In this document: positions 42,756-55,900 of the stretch, one piece after another
Layout: each line of letters starts with the position of its first letter
Numbering within the stretch: position 1 is the stretch's first letter
NCBI GenBank assembly: GCA_030159075.1
Contig: BROG01000075.1
Coordinates: 1,298,001-1,362,000, forward strand
Length of the DNA: 64,000 bases
Direction: 5' to 3'
Source: Atrina japonica
Lineage: Eukaryota; Mollusca; Bivalvia; Pterioida; Pinnidae
Notes under the pieces: generated by a model
What the model was told of the DNA's origin: nothing
Database searches by the model: none
Seen by the model: the letters and a program-made list of their open reading frames with translations, nothing else
Program-made: the position numbers and the translations under genes

Positions 42756-44138
42756 ATGTCTGAAAAATGCAGGAGCAAGTATTATATATAATCTTGTGTC
42801 AATTATTAAATAAATATGTCATATATTAAATTAAAGTAGTATACACAAAGAATGAGATACCGACTATATTTTACATGTTTCGGGCAATAGACTTCTAAAA
42901 TATATGCGAGTGATATCGCATGTTATCATCTTTGGGTTATTTTCTCTCTTGATAGATCACATCTGGCTGCCAAAACCATCACTGCCACTTAATCTATATC
43001 CCGTAAAACAAACGGAAACTGATGAAGCAATTTTTAAGGAATCGATTTGAAAACCCATTAAATATATTGTTCCTAAGTTGTTGTAATTGATATAGCAACA
43101 TATCTAATTGAGTCAGGGGCATATTGTGCCGAAGTTCATGTCGAAACATTATTGATATTAACATTACTTGAACACATTTGAGTAGGCACACATTGTTAAC
43201 AACTGGCATATGTACTATTGAGAAATTAGTACGTTATTCCAGTAGTATATAGCTGTTGGCGGCACAAAACAACATTGGGTGTTTGGGATTCTAGTGGTAT
43301 AATGATAATTGCAGTGAAAGAAAAAACAGACATTAAAATTAGTCATAAATTTTCCGTTTAGGAAACAGTACAACAAATTATTTTAAGTGGTGTACGTACA
43401 GCTGAAACCTATATAGGTAGAATAATTGGTCAATTAAACTTATAATTACCAATTATTTATGTGAATTGTAGAATATTGCAAATAATAATTAATGCTGAAG
43501 AAAAAAAAACTGTCTCTGAAAATTGTTTAAGTAGATCTATATTGCATCTTTTTATCATTTTTGTTTATATTTCAACATTATTCTCATAATCACCATCATC
43601 TTCTCCGTCGCCATCATCATCGTCATCGTCGTCATCATCATCAACATTTATCAAAATTTAAACACTGTCCTGATTAGCTTTCTAGTTTATAAACATGTCG
43701 AAACATTAACCTATACGTTCATCTAATACACGTTACAGAATCGATAGATGCAGTAAGCTGGGTGCCGAAACTTTTTTCTATTTTCCCTCTTATTTGGAAG
43801 GATATATCCATCATTTACCTCGACAATCGACTACCGGTGACAAAGGAAAGTAAATAGGTCTTGTATTGATTGAACACTTTGTTGATTTATCTATGTGCGA
43901 TACTGTGACCAAATAAATTGCAATTATAATCAATAAAGTACACCTACTGGCAACAAACTAAATGGCATAGATTTAACCAAACAAAATCAACCTTAAATAA
44001 ACATTTAAGTCAAGGTATAATGGAACCTAATGCTAAACAACAGTAAAACAGACAATGTAAACGCATATGGGCAGTCAGTTGATATTCCGTTTGCCTATTT
44101 TACTACCAATACGTTGTAAGACACTACGACCTTTAAAA
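42756..44138. other. No gene recognised
   Basis: AT-rich sequence, with a trinucleotide CAT/CGT-rich stretch at about 43588-43650. Confidence 0.55.
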
Positions 44139-44226
44139 TATATCATTTAATGTCAACTCAATATCAAGTTGAGTTGGTGCAACAAATATCTTATTTAATG
44201 TCAATATATAAATGAGTTAGACACTA

Positions 44227-44335
<109 letters not shown>

Positions 44336-45149
44336 ACAAATAATGTTTATATTAAGTTGAGACTAAGATATATAACAAATATATCATGATGGCAATATTA
44401 AAGGGGCATGAGCTGTGTTAACAAAATATATTTCGTTTTTTTCTACTTTTACTGATTGTACATGATGTATAATAACAAAAAAAAGACCTATAACAAGGTA
44501 TAAACAATCTTATATTCCTTTATATTTTGTGGAAATAAGGTCCAGTGTGATGTTCATATACAAATAGGAATTTTAGAATTTTATGTCTGTGTACATTTCT
44601 TTTTTGTCGTTGTATATACATCTAGGTAGTAAAAAAGACAAAAAATATATTTGAAAAAAATACATTTAATATCCCTTTCAGTTGAGACTAAGATGTAACA
44701 AATATCTCATTTGGGTTCGTAATTGTTCTTCATGTTGAGACCATTTGCACATCTAATTCGTCGTGTTACAATGGACTTGAGTTTTTTATTATTGATTAGT
44801 ACTTCTTTAATTTTACTTGTTAATACCATGTTGAGTTGGACGCTAAGATATATTACAAATATCTCATTTAATGTCAATATCAATATCACGTTACACACTA
44901 AGGTATATAATAAATGTCTCATTTAATGTCAATATCAAATCAGGTTAGACTCTAAGATATATAACAAATTTATCATTTAAGGTCAATGTCAAGGTGATCT
45001 AGACACTAGGATATATAACAAATGTATCATTTAATGTCAATATCAACATCAAGTTAGACACTAAGGTATATCATAATTATATCATTTAATATCACTATCA
45101 AAACAGTTAGACACTATACATTTATTGCCCTAGCTGTAGGGAGACCCGA

Positions 45150-45235
45150 GGATTTGTTTACCCAAAGCAAGTAATATTTCCGAGGGCGAGACATGACACA
45201 CGCCAGGGAGATATGACGCACGCGAGGGAGACATG
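45150..45235 (+). repeat. Short tandem motif CGAGGGAGACATGA
   Basis: Three diverged units of about 23 bp: GAGGGCGAGACATGACACAC, CCAGGGAGATATGACGCACG and CGAGGGAGACATGATGTG. The block is GC-richer than its surroundings. Confidence 0.6.
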
Positions 45236-45376
45236 ATGTGTAGTTTCCTTGATACTTGACAGCTGTCAACCAATCCTTGATTGTGTTACATTAATGAGGT
45301 ACAATAATTAGGTATATAACAAATATATCATTTAATGTCAATATCAAGTTGAAACTAGGATACAACAAATATATTT

Positions 45377-46005
45377 CATTTGATACATATGTCAATGCGA
45401 TATATCTTAGCGAACTTGAAATTAAAAATACAGCAGAATCAAGCACACACGCTTCATACATAGACATTTTACTTATTATACTTACTAAGCTATACGACAA
45501 ACGCGACGATTTTGGCTTTCCCGTCGTAAATTCGTAAATTTTCCACATTTAAGTATTAACGTCCTACAGTCACCCGCATATGGAGTTTATATTTCACAAA
45601 TGATCCGATATGGCATTTCATATACAGATGTATATTACTCACTGACAAATTATTGACACAGGGATATCGAAAGCCGCGTTTGATGTCAACGTTCCGCAAA
45701 TTTTACGGTCGGTATAATAGTCTTGTTTGCGATTACTCTGTTTCACTAGGTAAAATGTTGAGTTGCCTTATCGTTGGCGGTTATTGAGACGCCTGTACCA
45801 ATTGTGACAAGGATTCGTTCCTTACGTATTTCATTTGAACTTGACTGTGGACTCACGGCGGATGTGACCGGTCGACAGGGTATGTTTACTCCTCCATGGC
45901 ACCTGATCCCACCTCTTGGTTTCCAGAAGTCCTTGTTTGTCCATTGTTGCTGGATTTGTATCTGTGTCCTGCACATCCTGAGGATTTATACCTGTGATGT
46001 TTTGT
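45377..46005 (+). pseudogene. 5'-truncated reverse-transcriptase copy inserted in the minisatellite
   Basis: It reads LSELEIKNTAESSTHASYID, then LYDKRDDFGFPVVN. A frame break precedes the PAYGVYISQMIRY and FRKFYGRYNSLV regions. The stop comes after the Gly-Gly-Tyr codons near 45786, then the 3' block to about 46005. It keeps the ELEIKNT segment lost from the 8.3-kb copy. The catalytic motifs are missing. Confidence 0.8.
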
Positions 46006-46032
46006 ATTGAAATTAATACGTTAATGACTTAG

Positions 46033-46036
<4 letters not shown>

Positions 46037-46126
<90 letters not shown>
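46037..46126. repeat. (AT)n then (GATA)n microsatellite
   Basis: AT units to about 46089, GATA units to about 46126. Confidence 0.95.
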
Positions 46127-46127
<1 letters not shown>

Positions 46128-46128
46128 C

Positions 46129-46269
46129 GCTTTCATATGCTGTCATTAGATAGGTTTATTTACGTTTATTCCACCCAAGGCGTCACACAACCCTATAAAT
46201 CCCCAGGCTTGCCGAGAGTTTTACAGAATTTTGTAATATACATATATCTAATGACAGCACATGAAAGTG
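46129..46269. mobile_element. Short MITE with 25-bp terminal inverted repeats
   Basis: GCTTTCATATGCTGTCATTA at 46129 and TAATGACAGCACATGAAAG at the right end (to 46269) are inverted repeats with one or two mismatches. Total length is 141 bp. It directly follows a GATA microsatellite, an association also reported for short bivalve elements. Confidence 0.75.
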
Positions 46270-48454
46270 TATTTTTCTCGCATACCTTTTTTATAAATAC
46301 AAGCTCATAACATAATTGTTAATGTGAAAACGTCGCCATTTTGAAAAAAAAATATCTGTTGTATTGCGTTACTAACCCTGGAAATTTTTCATTTTTTAAA
46401 TCCTCGACCCTGTAAATGGGAATCTCGTTGCAATAGAACTTGAATATCAACCCTTAATTTTACTTTTTGAAGGAGTTATGCATAGTTGCTTGATAGCAGC
46501 AGGAAAAGGACATATTTAGATCAAACGGTAAAATGAACAAATATTACGCAACAGAAACTAGTGCAAAGCCTAGAATTAAAGTACGTTTTAACCACAGATA
46601 ATATACATTTTAGCAATGATGTAAAACAAAATGTAATTCACCCTAGAGACACAGGTAGAGTTGATTTCACAGATTCATTTCGACGTGACGTCACATCATA
46701 CGTTGGTCAGCGGTTTGTTGTGAAAGTGGGTTAACTTTCGATCACTGTCGGAATCGTAAATGACAACTGGTGTATTTGGATGTGGGCATTGTCTGTGATG
46801 TTGATGTACTTTGTACAATTATTAAGGCATGTGTTTTTCTGTTGCCAATTTCTATGCACTGGAATTTAGTTATTTGAGAGTACAATTTCATGCAACTCTT
46901 TGGACGATGGCGATTAACCTACCACTGGCATACTATAATAGTAGACTAGAAAGCCTACCGACGAAAGAACTTGGCAGAAGAGATAACGGTTTTTTAATAT
47001 AGCAAGTCTAAGTCTTTATTTTAAATGTAAATGTTAGATATATTCGGAGCATTGTATCATTCACATAAGCATAATTCTGAAGTATAATTAACAGGCCGAC
47101 CTGTATGCTTCCCGTACCCGACATTGAACTTTAAATTGAAGCGCTGTAGGATAGATCTAGAATCTACTGTCAGTATCAAAGGTATTAAGCTAGAGAGGTT
47201 ATATATATATATTTCTGTATGATTTTGAAATGTTTGAGTGTGCAGTACAGGTAATTATTGACAGAATGTGACGACAGGTTATTTACTTTATATCATCAAG
47301 GAAGTTGTTGTCTCGGTGTTATTTTTGAACTCGCTAGTTTTACACACGGTTCATTCATAGAAAAATAAATAACCATACGCATATCACGTGATATGTAATA
47401 TACATGTCACGTGATATGTAATATACAAGGATCATTTACAGGCGTACTGTATGGGCGTACTCTATTATATAGGCAGGTATGAGAGAAATATATACAACTT
47501 TATAGCGAATATCTCATTTAATGTCATTTCGGATGTCTTACCATGTTTAAGCATTGCAGTAGAATAACAGCACATACAGTGTGATAGATCGCTAAGAGTG
47601 ATAATCTACATATATAATATTTCGTTGCATTTTATGTGTTAATACTTTGAAGCGAATAGGAACAATACTTTGATTATCAATCCACGAAATTTGCTTCATG
47701 AATATGTATTTGTTGTATGCATTGCTACAGGAAAGATATTTCTTGTATCATTTGCATATTTCCATTTAATTACAATAAATACAAGATTTCTCGATATGAA
47801 TTAAATTCTGTTGATGATTGTCATAACCGTATTTTGAATGCTCTTTCTAAAATTTGCATACTCAATTGAAGCTTAAGTTAAAGGAGAAAAGAACAACCAG
47901 TCAAAGCTCGTATCATTATGTTACCTCGCACAAAATCGATCACAACGCATGTGTATCAACACATTAGAAAATGAACGTGAGAATGTTCTCAAAGTTGTCC
48001 ATAACCACCTCTGGACCACGCACTGGTCATAACATTGTACCAAACAAAAGTATATTAAATGATGCATCAGCAACAGATCATTATACCGTATTCTTTTGTG
48101 AATTGTTTACACTTTCTGCTTGATTAATGTCCCCGAGCTCATTTAAATAAGTATTTTGTACCACAAGAAGAAAGACGTTGTTAATAATAAAGTAACACTA
48201 ACATTTTCCCAAGAGATTAATTAAGAATTCCATTAGTATTACAATTGTATTAAACATAATGGCAAACGCAGTATCATTCGTAGGACATCTGATCATTTTA
48301 ACGCGATGAAGCCTTTCTGATGATTCTGTTCATGATGTAGGCATATATATGAGAAATAGGATGAATTGGTTTCGATAACGAAACATCTGCATTTTGCTGA
48401 CGATAAGATATGTACTTTAGACACCTTACCGTTTTTGCATTTGGATTATTTATT
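46270..48454. other. No gene recognised
   Basis: AT-rich sequence. A direct repeat TCACGTGATATGTAATATAC occurs at about 47383 and 47407. A minisatellite-like phrase AATATCTCATTTAATGTCAT occurs near 47508. Confidence 0.5.
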
Positions 48455-48765
48455 TCACAAATTTTACGGTCGGTATAATAGTCTTGTTTGCGATAACTCT
48501 GCTTCACTAGGTGAAATGTTGAGTTGCCTTTTCGTTGGCGGTTGTTGAGAGTTTTTACCAATCGTGACGAGAATTCGTTCCTCACGTATATCATTTGGAC
48601 TTGATTGTGGACTCACAGCGGATAAGAATGGATTACAATGCCACCTGATCCCACCACTTGGTTTCCAGAGGTCTGCATTAGTCCATTTATACCAGATTTG
48701 TATCTATATTCTGGACATCCTAAAGATTTATACTTTGGTATCTGAGATGTTTTATATTCTATTGC
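48455..48765 (+). pseudogene. 5'-truncated RT copy (only last codons plus 3' block)
   Basis: It begins at the codons for KFYGRYNSLVCDNSASLGEM, stops after VGGC near 48548, then runs the conserved 3' block to TTTGGTATCTGAGATGTTTT. It is a very short retrocopy with the same 3' end as the others. Confidence 0.8.
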
Positions 48766-49199
48766 TTTTCTGGTACTTTTGTCAATCCAACAATAGGGCA
48801 ACCAGATTCCAACAACATGGTAAAAATGGATATCATAACGATAAAGTTGTAAACATAGGTACAACCTTTGAAATTATGAACTACCATTCAATTCTACACA
48901 ATAATAGTTAATTATCCACACCGTCTATGGTATTTATGAAGACGTATAAACAATTTATATAAATATTGTTCTATAGAAAGTATGTTTACCATCTTTGGCA
49001 TGTGGAAAAAAATGTGGAAAAAATCCCTAAATATCTTCAAACGATTTCTTTTAAGCTAGTGCCGAACAGGGGAAATACCATACAACGAGAAATGGTACTG
49101 ATCCTAACAGTGTATGCTAACAGCACATCATACGGCCAGTTAACAAGACATGCGACAAACGTGATCTGTGCGGCATTCGAAACTTCATTTTTTTAAAAG

Positions 49200-49610
49200 T
49201 AATATACCTCGTCCGCCTGCATATAGTGTTTATATCTTAAAAATCCTCCGATTTGCAAGCGCATGTTCATCATATGGACATTTCATATTCAGAGGTAAAC
49301 TATGTACTTGTGTATTGTGCTGCAAAACTCGTGTTTAATGTTAACATTTTGCAAATTGTATGGTCGTTATATTGATCTTGTTTGCAATTAGTATGCTTCA
49401 CTGAATAAAATGTTGAGATAGTTGTTCTATAGTGGTTGTGGAATCATCTATTCTAATTCATTCCATTTGAATTTGACTGTTGACGACACGCGGTGAATAC
49501 GGACCGTCGGCAAGGGATGCTTACTTCCCAAGGCATCTGAATGCACCTCTAGAGTTTCAGGGATCTGTTTTTGTCCAATGTTACACCTTTTAACGATTTC
49601 AGAAATACTT
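49200..49610 (+). repeat. Diverged RT family fragment
   Basis: It carries PAYSVYILKILRFASACSS-like codons (CGTCCGCCTGCATATAGTG onward), then TTTGCAAATTGTATGGTCG, ATGCTTCACTGAATAAAATG and TTTGACTGTTGACGACACG, in the family order. It is older than the copy 450 bp upstream. Confidence 0.65.
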
Positions 49611-50284
49611 TGGTTTTATTGATAGACTTAAAAAATATAATATCAAACTAAAATAGAAATATAAGATTAAGACAAATTAGATATTGCACTGGTAACTGGC
49701 GATATAATAAAATATCATATTTCTTACACATATGTTTCATGATAATAAGCGACTATGAAGGAACCACAATCGAGTTTTCAAGTCTCTATATTTGCACAAA
49801 GACGACGTCAAATAAATGGGTTGAACATTTTGTACAATTTTCATAAAATAGTTGCTTAAGCATGTCCCCCGGGCATCAATGATGATGAGGCCGCTTAGAG
49901 CATCAATCAAACATAATTGAGTATTTCGGTATATTTTATACCAGTATGTAACATCTGTGTAATACGTCGACGTTGATCTATAATAACACGATTTAAATCT
50001 TGTCAGTTTCTTACAATATAACTTGAAATCCATTTTGATTGCGATGTGTATACGCCATTACGATAGTAAATTCATTTCTGCTACAAACTTCAATCATGAT
50101 GGCTTGGTTTGATATTCCGAATGATTGATGTACCAACAACATTCTTTTTGCATCAATTATTTTTTAACAATCATCCTAAATGGAATGTTAAAGTGTGTTT
50201 TCTTTATATGATTTTTGTTGTTGAAATAATTGCATATGGGTTGTTTCGACCGTCTTCGCCAATACACTACAAAGCATGAACGTA

Positions 50285-50317
<33 letters not shown>

Positions 50318-50325
50318 TATTATTG

Positions 50326-50372
<47 letters not shown>

Positions 50373-51774
50373 TTTACTATTATTATTATTACTATTATAA
50401 CAAATATTATTATCATCATCATCTGTCATCATCGTCATCATCCTCATCATTATAATCGGTCATCACCATCGGTCATTATCACCATCGTCATCATCATCAT
50501 CATCATCACACGTATCATCATCATCGTCATCATCGTCATCATCAACATATTTTATTATTAATATTTTCAGACATTATAGGACATGACACGAATTTTAATT
50601 CGTGAAATATCTTTTCAGTATTTCTGTCATCGTTGTCTTATTCACGAAAGACGACGGTAAATAAATATGCTTGCTGACTTCAGTATTCACCAATATCACA
50701 CATTAAAATGATCAAAGATGCCCTGATTGACTTGTGTGCAAAGTTACATAATTATTTAATTCAGGAACACTTTTTCAGGAATGGCTTTGTTGATGTCTTA
50801 TGTTGCAATGTTTACAAATACGTGTTGATAAATATTTGTTTGTACGTTGGAAATCATTACGCGATTTCCTGATTGTAAAAACGGTCAATATAGTTTGACC
50901 TATTACAGAATTACAAGCCGGAACTATCCCACGCTATCGACCTACTAAAAGAGTAAATAAATTGTGATTATGCTATACGTAGAATCAATGCCTTGTGGAT
51001 AATTTATATCTTAGAACAGTGCTAAGACCAATGCACATTGAAATGAAAAAATGTAAACTAACTATGTATACGGAGGTAATTGAGATATAATGTCTCGGAA
51101 AATCAAGATCAAAGTAAAACAGTTTACGTGAAGGCTATTTGTAAATAAAAATTAGAATGACATAGTTAGCGTTTTGGTCATTTGTTGATCGTTTAATGGC
51201 TTCTTTAAAGTTGCCGTCGCTATGGAAATTTGATTGATATTTCAGTCAGACATTTTTAACTATACGCAGGGATTTTCTAACCAAGTCTATGAAAGTAACC
51301 TGTTGTTTACTATAGTAAAATTGATTTCTTATAGTTAGTATCTTTATAATAGTTAGTATTTTAGTATGTTTTAGCTTAATACTGTTCCGATTAGTAACAT
51401 TAGTTAATTATAGTAAATATTGCAAATTAACTCTTCACTATTGGGAAGTATCACCTTATTTTTCTTTTCATTCTATCAAGATAAATATTTATACTGCAAC
51501 TGGTCATATTTGTATATTGATAGCATACAATTGTAAATAATGATAAAAAACTCCAGAAATATTAAAAAATTGTTTGAGTACGTACTCAAATTTTGAGTAG
51601 CGTACTCAACAGATTTATTCCAACTTATATCTTTTGAAATATCGTGACATATAATTCTGATGTGAAGGATGGATAATTATAATATACTTCATATCCAGTC
51701 ACATCCAGAGGCTTCACAAAAAAGGTATAGTCAAAATATTAATAAATTGAATTTGAGTATTGAATAAATTTAGC
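49611..51774. other. No gene recognised; trinucleotide repeats
   Basis: (TAA)n/(TTA)n at about 50288-50400 and (ATC/CAT)n at about 50412-50545. Apart from these, AT-rich with no supported frame. Confidence 0.6.
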
Positions 51775-52710
51775 GACTTCGGGCTCTGGTCTTTCACCAA
51801 ACCATTGGCATCCCCGTGAGGACTAATTGTGTTTCTTTACTAGCTGAATTGGTTTTTTTATTTAATATGAAGCAGACAATTTTTAGACGCTTCAGAATCA
51901 AAATAATAAAAAGCTACACGCGGCCTTCAATTTAGATATATCGGCGTCATTTTGTCCATCAGATATGACAATATCCATACTCATGCGGATACATGTAATC
52001 CTGTTAACTGGATATTAAAAACACCAAAGAGACTTAGAAACACATTTGCTCTATCTGAATATCTTACCACTTATAGACATGGTCAAGATATTGACAACAA
52101 GACTATGAGGCAATGTGATGATGTCGGCTTTTCTGTGGTCAACTTTTCACACTGACAAAGTAATGTTCCTTTCCTGGCTGCATATAATGTCTAATCAATG
52201 TGCCACGTGTTCAACATTCAGTTCGTTTCATTTTCAGAGATAAACTATTTAGTGACAGATTATCGTCACAAACATATGAGGAATGGCAACGTTTGGCGAA
52301 TTTTATGGTCTGTATAATGCCAATGTTTGCGATAACTGAGGTATTCAGTAACCTGTTCGATATTAATGTTTGACCATCGACAATACGGATTTTGACGATA
52401 ACTTTTATTCCATTTCTTCTTTTTCCAATGCGGAGTCACGGTGCTTGTGACCGTTCTTGTTCTTGTATTATATTTTAACGTTCAACTTAAGAATCTTTCA
52501 CTCATATGGAGACGTCACGGTAAAGGGCTATGATTTATTGCCTATGCTCGGCACTTAAGGCCATTGAGCAGTGAAGGTTGTTTAATGTGTCGACACCTAC
52601 TGTGACACGGGACCTCGGTTTTTACTTGTAACCGGTCTACAGATGACACCTAATCAGTATTTTCCAAGGTCCTTGTTTGTTCATCATATCTGTATACTGC
52701 CTATTGACTA
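51775..52710 (+). pseudogene. Old RT copy with a SINE nested in its 3' block
   Basis: Near 51790-51830 it carries the decayed RT box (HQTIGIPVRTNC). It continues through TTTAGATATATCGGCGTCAT (the YIDD region, now Tyr-Arg-Arg) and a degenerate C-terminus to TGCTTGTGACCG at 52453. The family 3' block resumes after the SINE at 52629 (TGTAACCGGTCTACAGATG). Many stops are present. The mutated YIDD shows it is long dead. Confidence 0.75.
52454..52628 (-). mobile_element. tRNA-derived SINE, 5'-truncated, nested in the RT copy
   Basis: Core matches include ATGGAGACGTCACGG, GCTCGGCACTTAAGGCCATT, GAGCAGTGAAGGTTGTTTAA and GACACGGGACCTCGG. On the minus strand the tail is (AAGAACA)-like. Flanks TGTGACCG (52446-52453) and TGTAACCG (52629-52636) look like an 8-bp target-site duplication with one change. 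The tRNA head is missing. Confidence 0.8.
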
Positions 52711-52859
52711 TTTTTTCCATGTTTCTTTTATATGCAACTGGGAGGTTGCGTATTTGAACTGTTTTTACAAAAATCACATTCTTTATGAGTCAGCTCCTAG
52801 ATTTACCATAAGATATCTTATCGTGTCTTTAGTTTTAACAATTACTTTTACTGTCTAAA

Positions 52860-53557
<698 letters not shown>

Positions 53558-55000
53558 TGTTACGCTGGGGAACGAGGGAAGGAATGCTGGAAAGAGAAAG
53601 ACACAGACAGATTTACTTGTGTGTTTCGCTTTTAATGGCGTCCTGGAATACATACATTGTTTATATCATAAATCAAATACAATGCAGTTTAATCTCTCAT
53701 TACTACACTTGCATTCTATCTAGCTCTCTGAAATCTGAATAACAACATACACTGAAGATCATCTACAGTGACAAAGCTTTTGGAACATACTTATTCAAAA
53801 TAATATAAAATTAAAGTTAATATTTAATCTATTTCAATGTTTGAAAATATTTATGAAAATTCATGAAAATTACTTAGTTCACAGATTCAAGAAAACAAAT
53901 CTCAAGGTTGATTATTATTATAGCTGAATGTTAAAATGTACTTAATTATAAATGTGAATAATTGATCTTGTATTCACTTTGATAAAATAAACTTCTTAAC
54001 AACTAACTCTCTCTGTTACTTAATGTTTATGAATAACTATCAATCTCCTCAAAATTGACAAACAAACTTCAATCATTCATCTTATATACACATACAATCA
54101 AAATGCTGAGAGTGAGATTCTGTCTCCTCATCATTCATGTAAACATTTGTAAAATAAGAAAAACTGACTAACTAAATAAAGAGTACATGTTATAATACAT
54201 TCTCCGATACTTTATAAAACTACCGATACCATTAAACATCATTCTCTATCTTCAACACGTCTTAAAATGTCTTTTAACACTTTCCCGTTTGTTTACATTC
54301 TCCGTATCGGAAATGCAAAGTAGTAATCTAACAAATGAAAATAGAACTCGGACTCCTTATCCGGAATCTTATCTAAATCATGATACAGAACTCGGACTAC
54401 TGTACGGAATCTCTCAACTGCCGATTCTCTCTCATCAATCAAATCCTCGCTCTATTTCATCAGTAAACATTACATAATAGCAAAATAAAACATCTAATTC
54501 AATAAAATAATACTTATACAGCAATTCTTATTTGTATATTTAACTCCGATGCTACTTTACTCATATGAACGAGTGAAATATGATATCCCCACGCGGTCTT
54601 TGTCCCCGCAACCATGTACTTCGGTAATAAACTAAGTTTTACACGCTACACAGTCGTACTTTCATAATTAATTGTTATTTTAAATAATAGCTACGATGCT
54701 TATACCCACTTCTACATAAATATATTGTTTGAAAAGACGCAATATAACCTTACCTGGAAAGAGGAAAGACACAGACAGATTTACTTGTGTGTTTCGCTTT
54801 TAATGGCGTCCTGGAATACGCATGCGCTTCCCCGCACATACCCCTTCTTGTCAAAGATAACTCTTGTGGGAGACTGGCACCTAGGTTATCTCCCCTAGAC
54901 CATCGGTTACATATAATGGTTACATTAACATCTCATGACTATGCATAAATTAAAAAAATAGGGGTACCCTCCAAGACACTATTAAAACACATCTGTCACA
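53558..55000 (-). repeat. 3' LTR of the Gypsy element (1443 bp)
   Basis: On plus it starts TGTTACGCTGGGG and ends ATCTGTCACA. It aligns with 61421-62546 along its whole length, with about 300 bp extra (mainly 54060-54165 and 54200-54420). It contains an internal direct repeat: 53587-53651 and 54754-54820 are almost identical. Confidence 0.93.
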
Positions 55001-55513
55001 CTCTCCCCATCCAAAATAAATGTCGTCTCGACATTTCAATGTCTACTAAATCAACACAATATAACACTTTATAACCTTACGAACACCTAGGGTATAGCAT
55101 ACTCTTACAAGGAAATGCATAAGCACAAACTTATGAACTAGATTGTTCACCAATATTTGTTATCAGTTGGCCTTTCTGAAAACAACCATCAATTACACAC
55201 TGATGAAATGCTATGCTATCGAAGAATCAGTACCTTGTGATACTATGTACTATGAAAGTTTCTAAAACTATTACCAACTATCATAAATCTCTAATGTAGC
55301 AATCATGAACTTAGATGCACAGTATATTGTACCATCTAATGACTAGAAATGAAAATAAACAATCATAAAACAATTAGAACAATAAAACAACTGGGACAAC
55401 AATACAAAAAAATAACATCTTATAAAGAGAACTAACTTCATACCTGACTAGAACTATCTACAAAACTTGACTAGAATACATGTATAAATCATCATAATAC
55501 TGACTAGAAAAGT
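55001..55513 (-). other. 3' untranslated region and polypurine tract
   Basis: Between the pol stop and the 3' LTR there is no frame. Right at the LTR edge the minus strand reads TTTTGGATGGGGAGAG|TGTGACAG, a purine-rich tract that would prime plus-strand DNA synthesis. Confidence 0.75.
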
Positions 55514-55900
55514 TTAACTTTGGTGTAAGTAATTAGGTGTCCCTAAACTGTCATATGTCAAACGTCGTGGTGGTTGTCGGACTCTTACTCTTCTGGGCGA
55601 CGTTTCAGGTGGAGCATCTGAACTTGAATCAGTTCCTGCGTCATTGGTATCTGAACTTTCTGTCTTTTGCTCTTCTGAAGAAGTTGCATCATCATCACTG
55701 TCTGGTACATCATGACCCTCATTGTCAGAATCAGGATCATTCCCACCATTTAGACTAACTAAATCCTGAGGGACATCCTCATTGCTGGTTGGAACCAGAT
55801 CATTGTTTTCTGGTGCAGTCATTGTGGTTGCAGGAATAAAAGGTTTGGCTTTGGGGTTTAGTGTTCTTTCAATTATAAAATCATGGTCAGAAGAACTACT
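55514..55900 (-). CDS. Pol C-terminal acidic tail (separate frame)
   Basis: A frame open through the minus-strand codons [19 protein letters not shown] continues past the in-frame ATG at 55822 with an Asp/Ser/Glu-rich stretch. It ends with an Arg-rich patch (RRVRVRQPPRRLTYDSLG) and a stop. It is offset from the integrase frame, which hits a TAG at 55899. Its position directly after the GPY/F-like module and the absence of any other gene suggest it is the natural C-terminus of Pol, cut off by a frame break around 55920-55935. The opposite possibility, a small separate protein, cannot be excluded. Confidence 0.6.
   Translation of the reverse strand, partial: SSSSDHDFIIERTLNPKAKPFIPATTMTAPENNDLVPTSNEDVPQDLVSLNGGNDPDSDNEGHDVPDSDDDATSSEEQKTESSDTNDAGTDSSSDAPPETSPRRVRVRQPPRRLTYDSLGTPNYLHQS

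Noticed and set aside
50157..50450. Asn/Tyr-repeat frame
   Set aside because: A product of the (TTA)n/(TAA)n and (ATC)n repeats.
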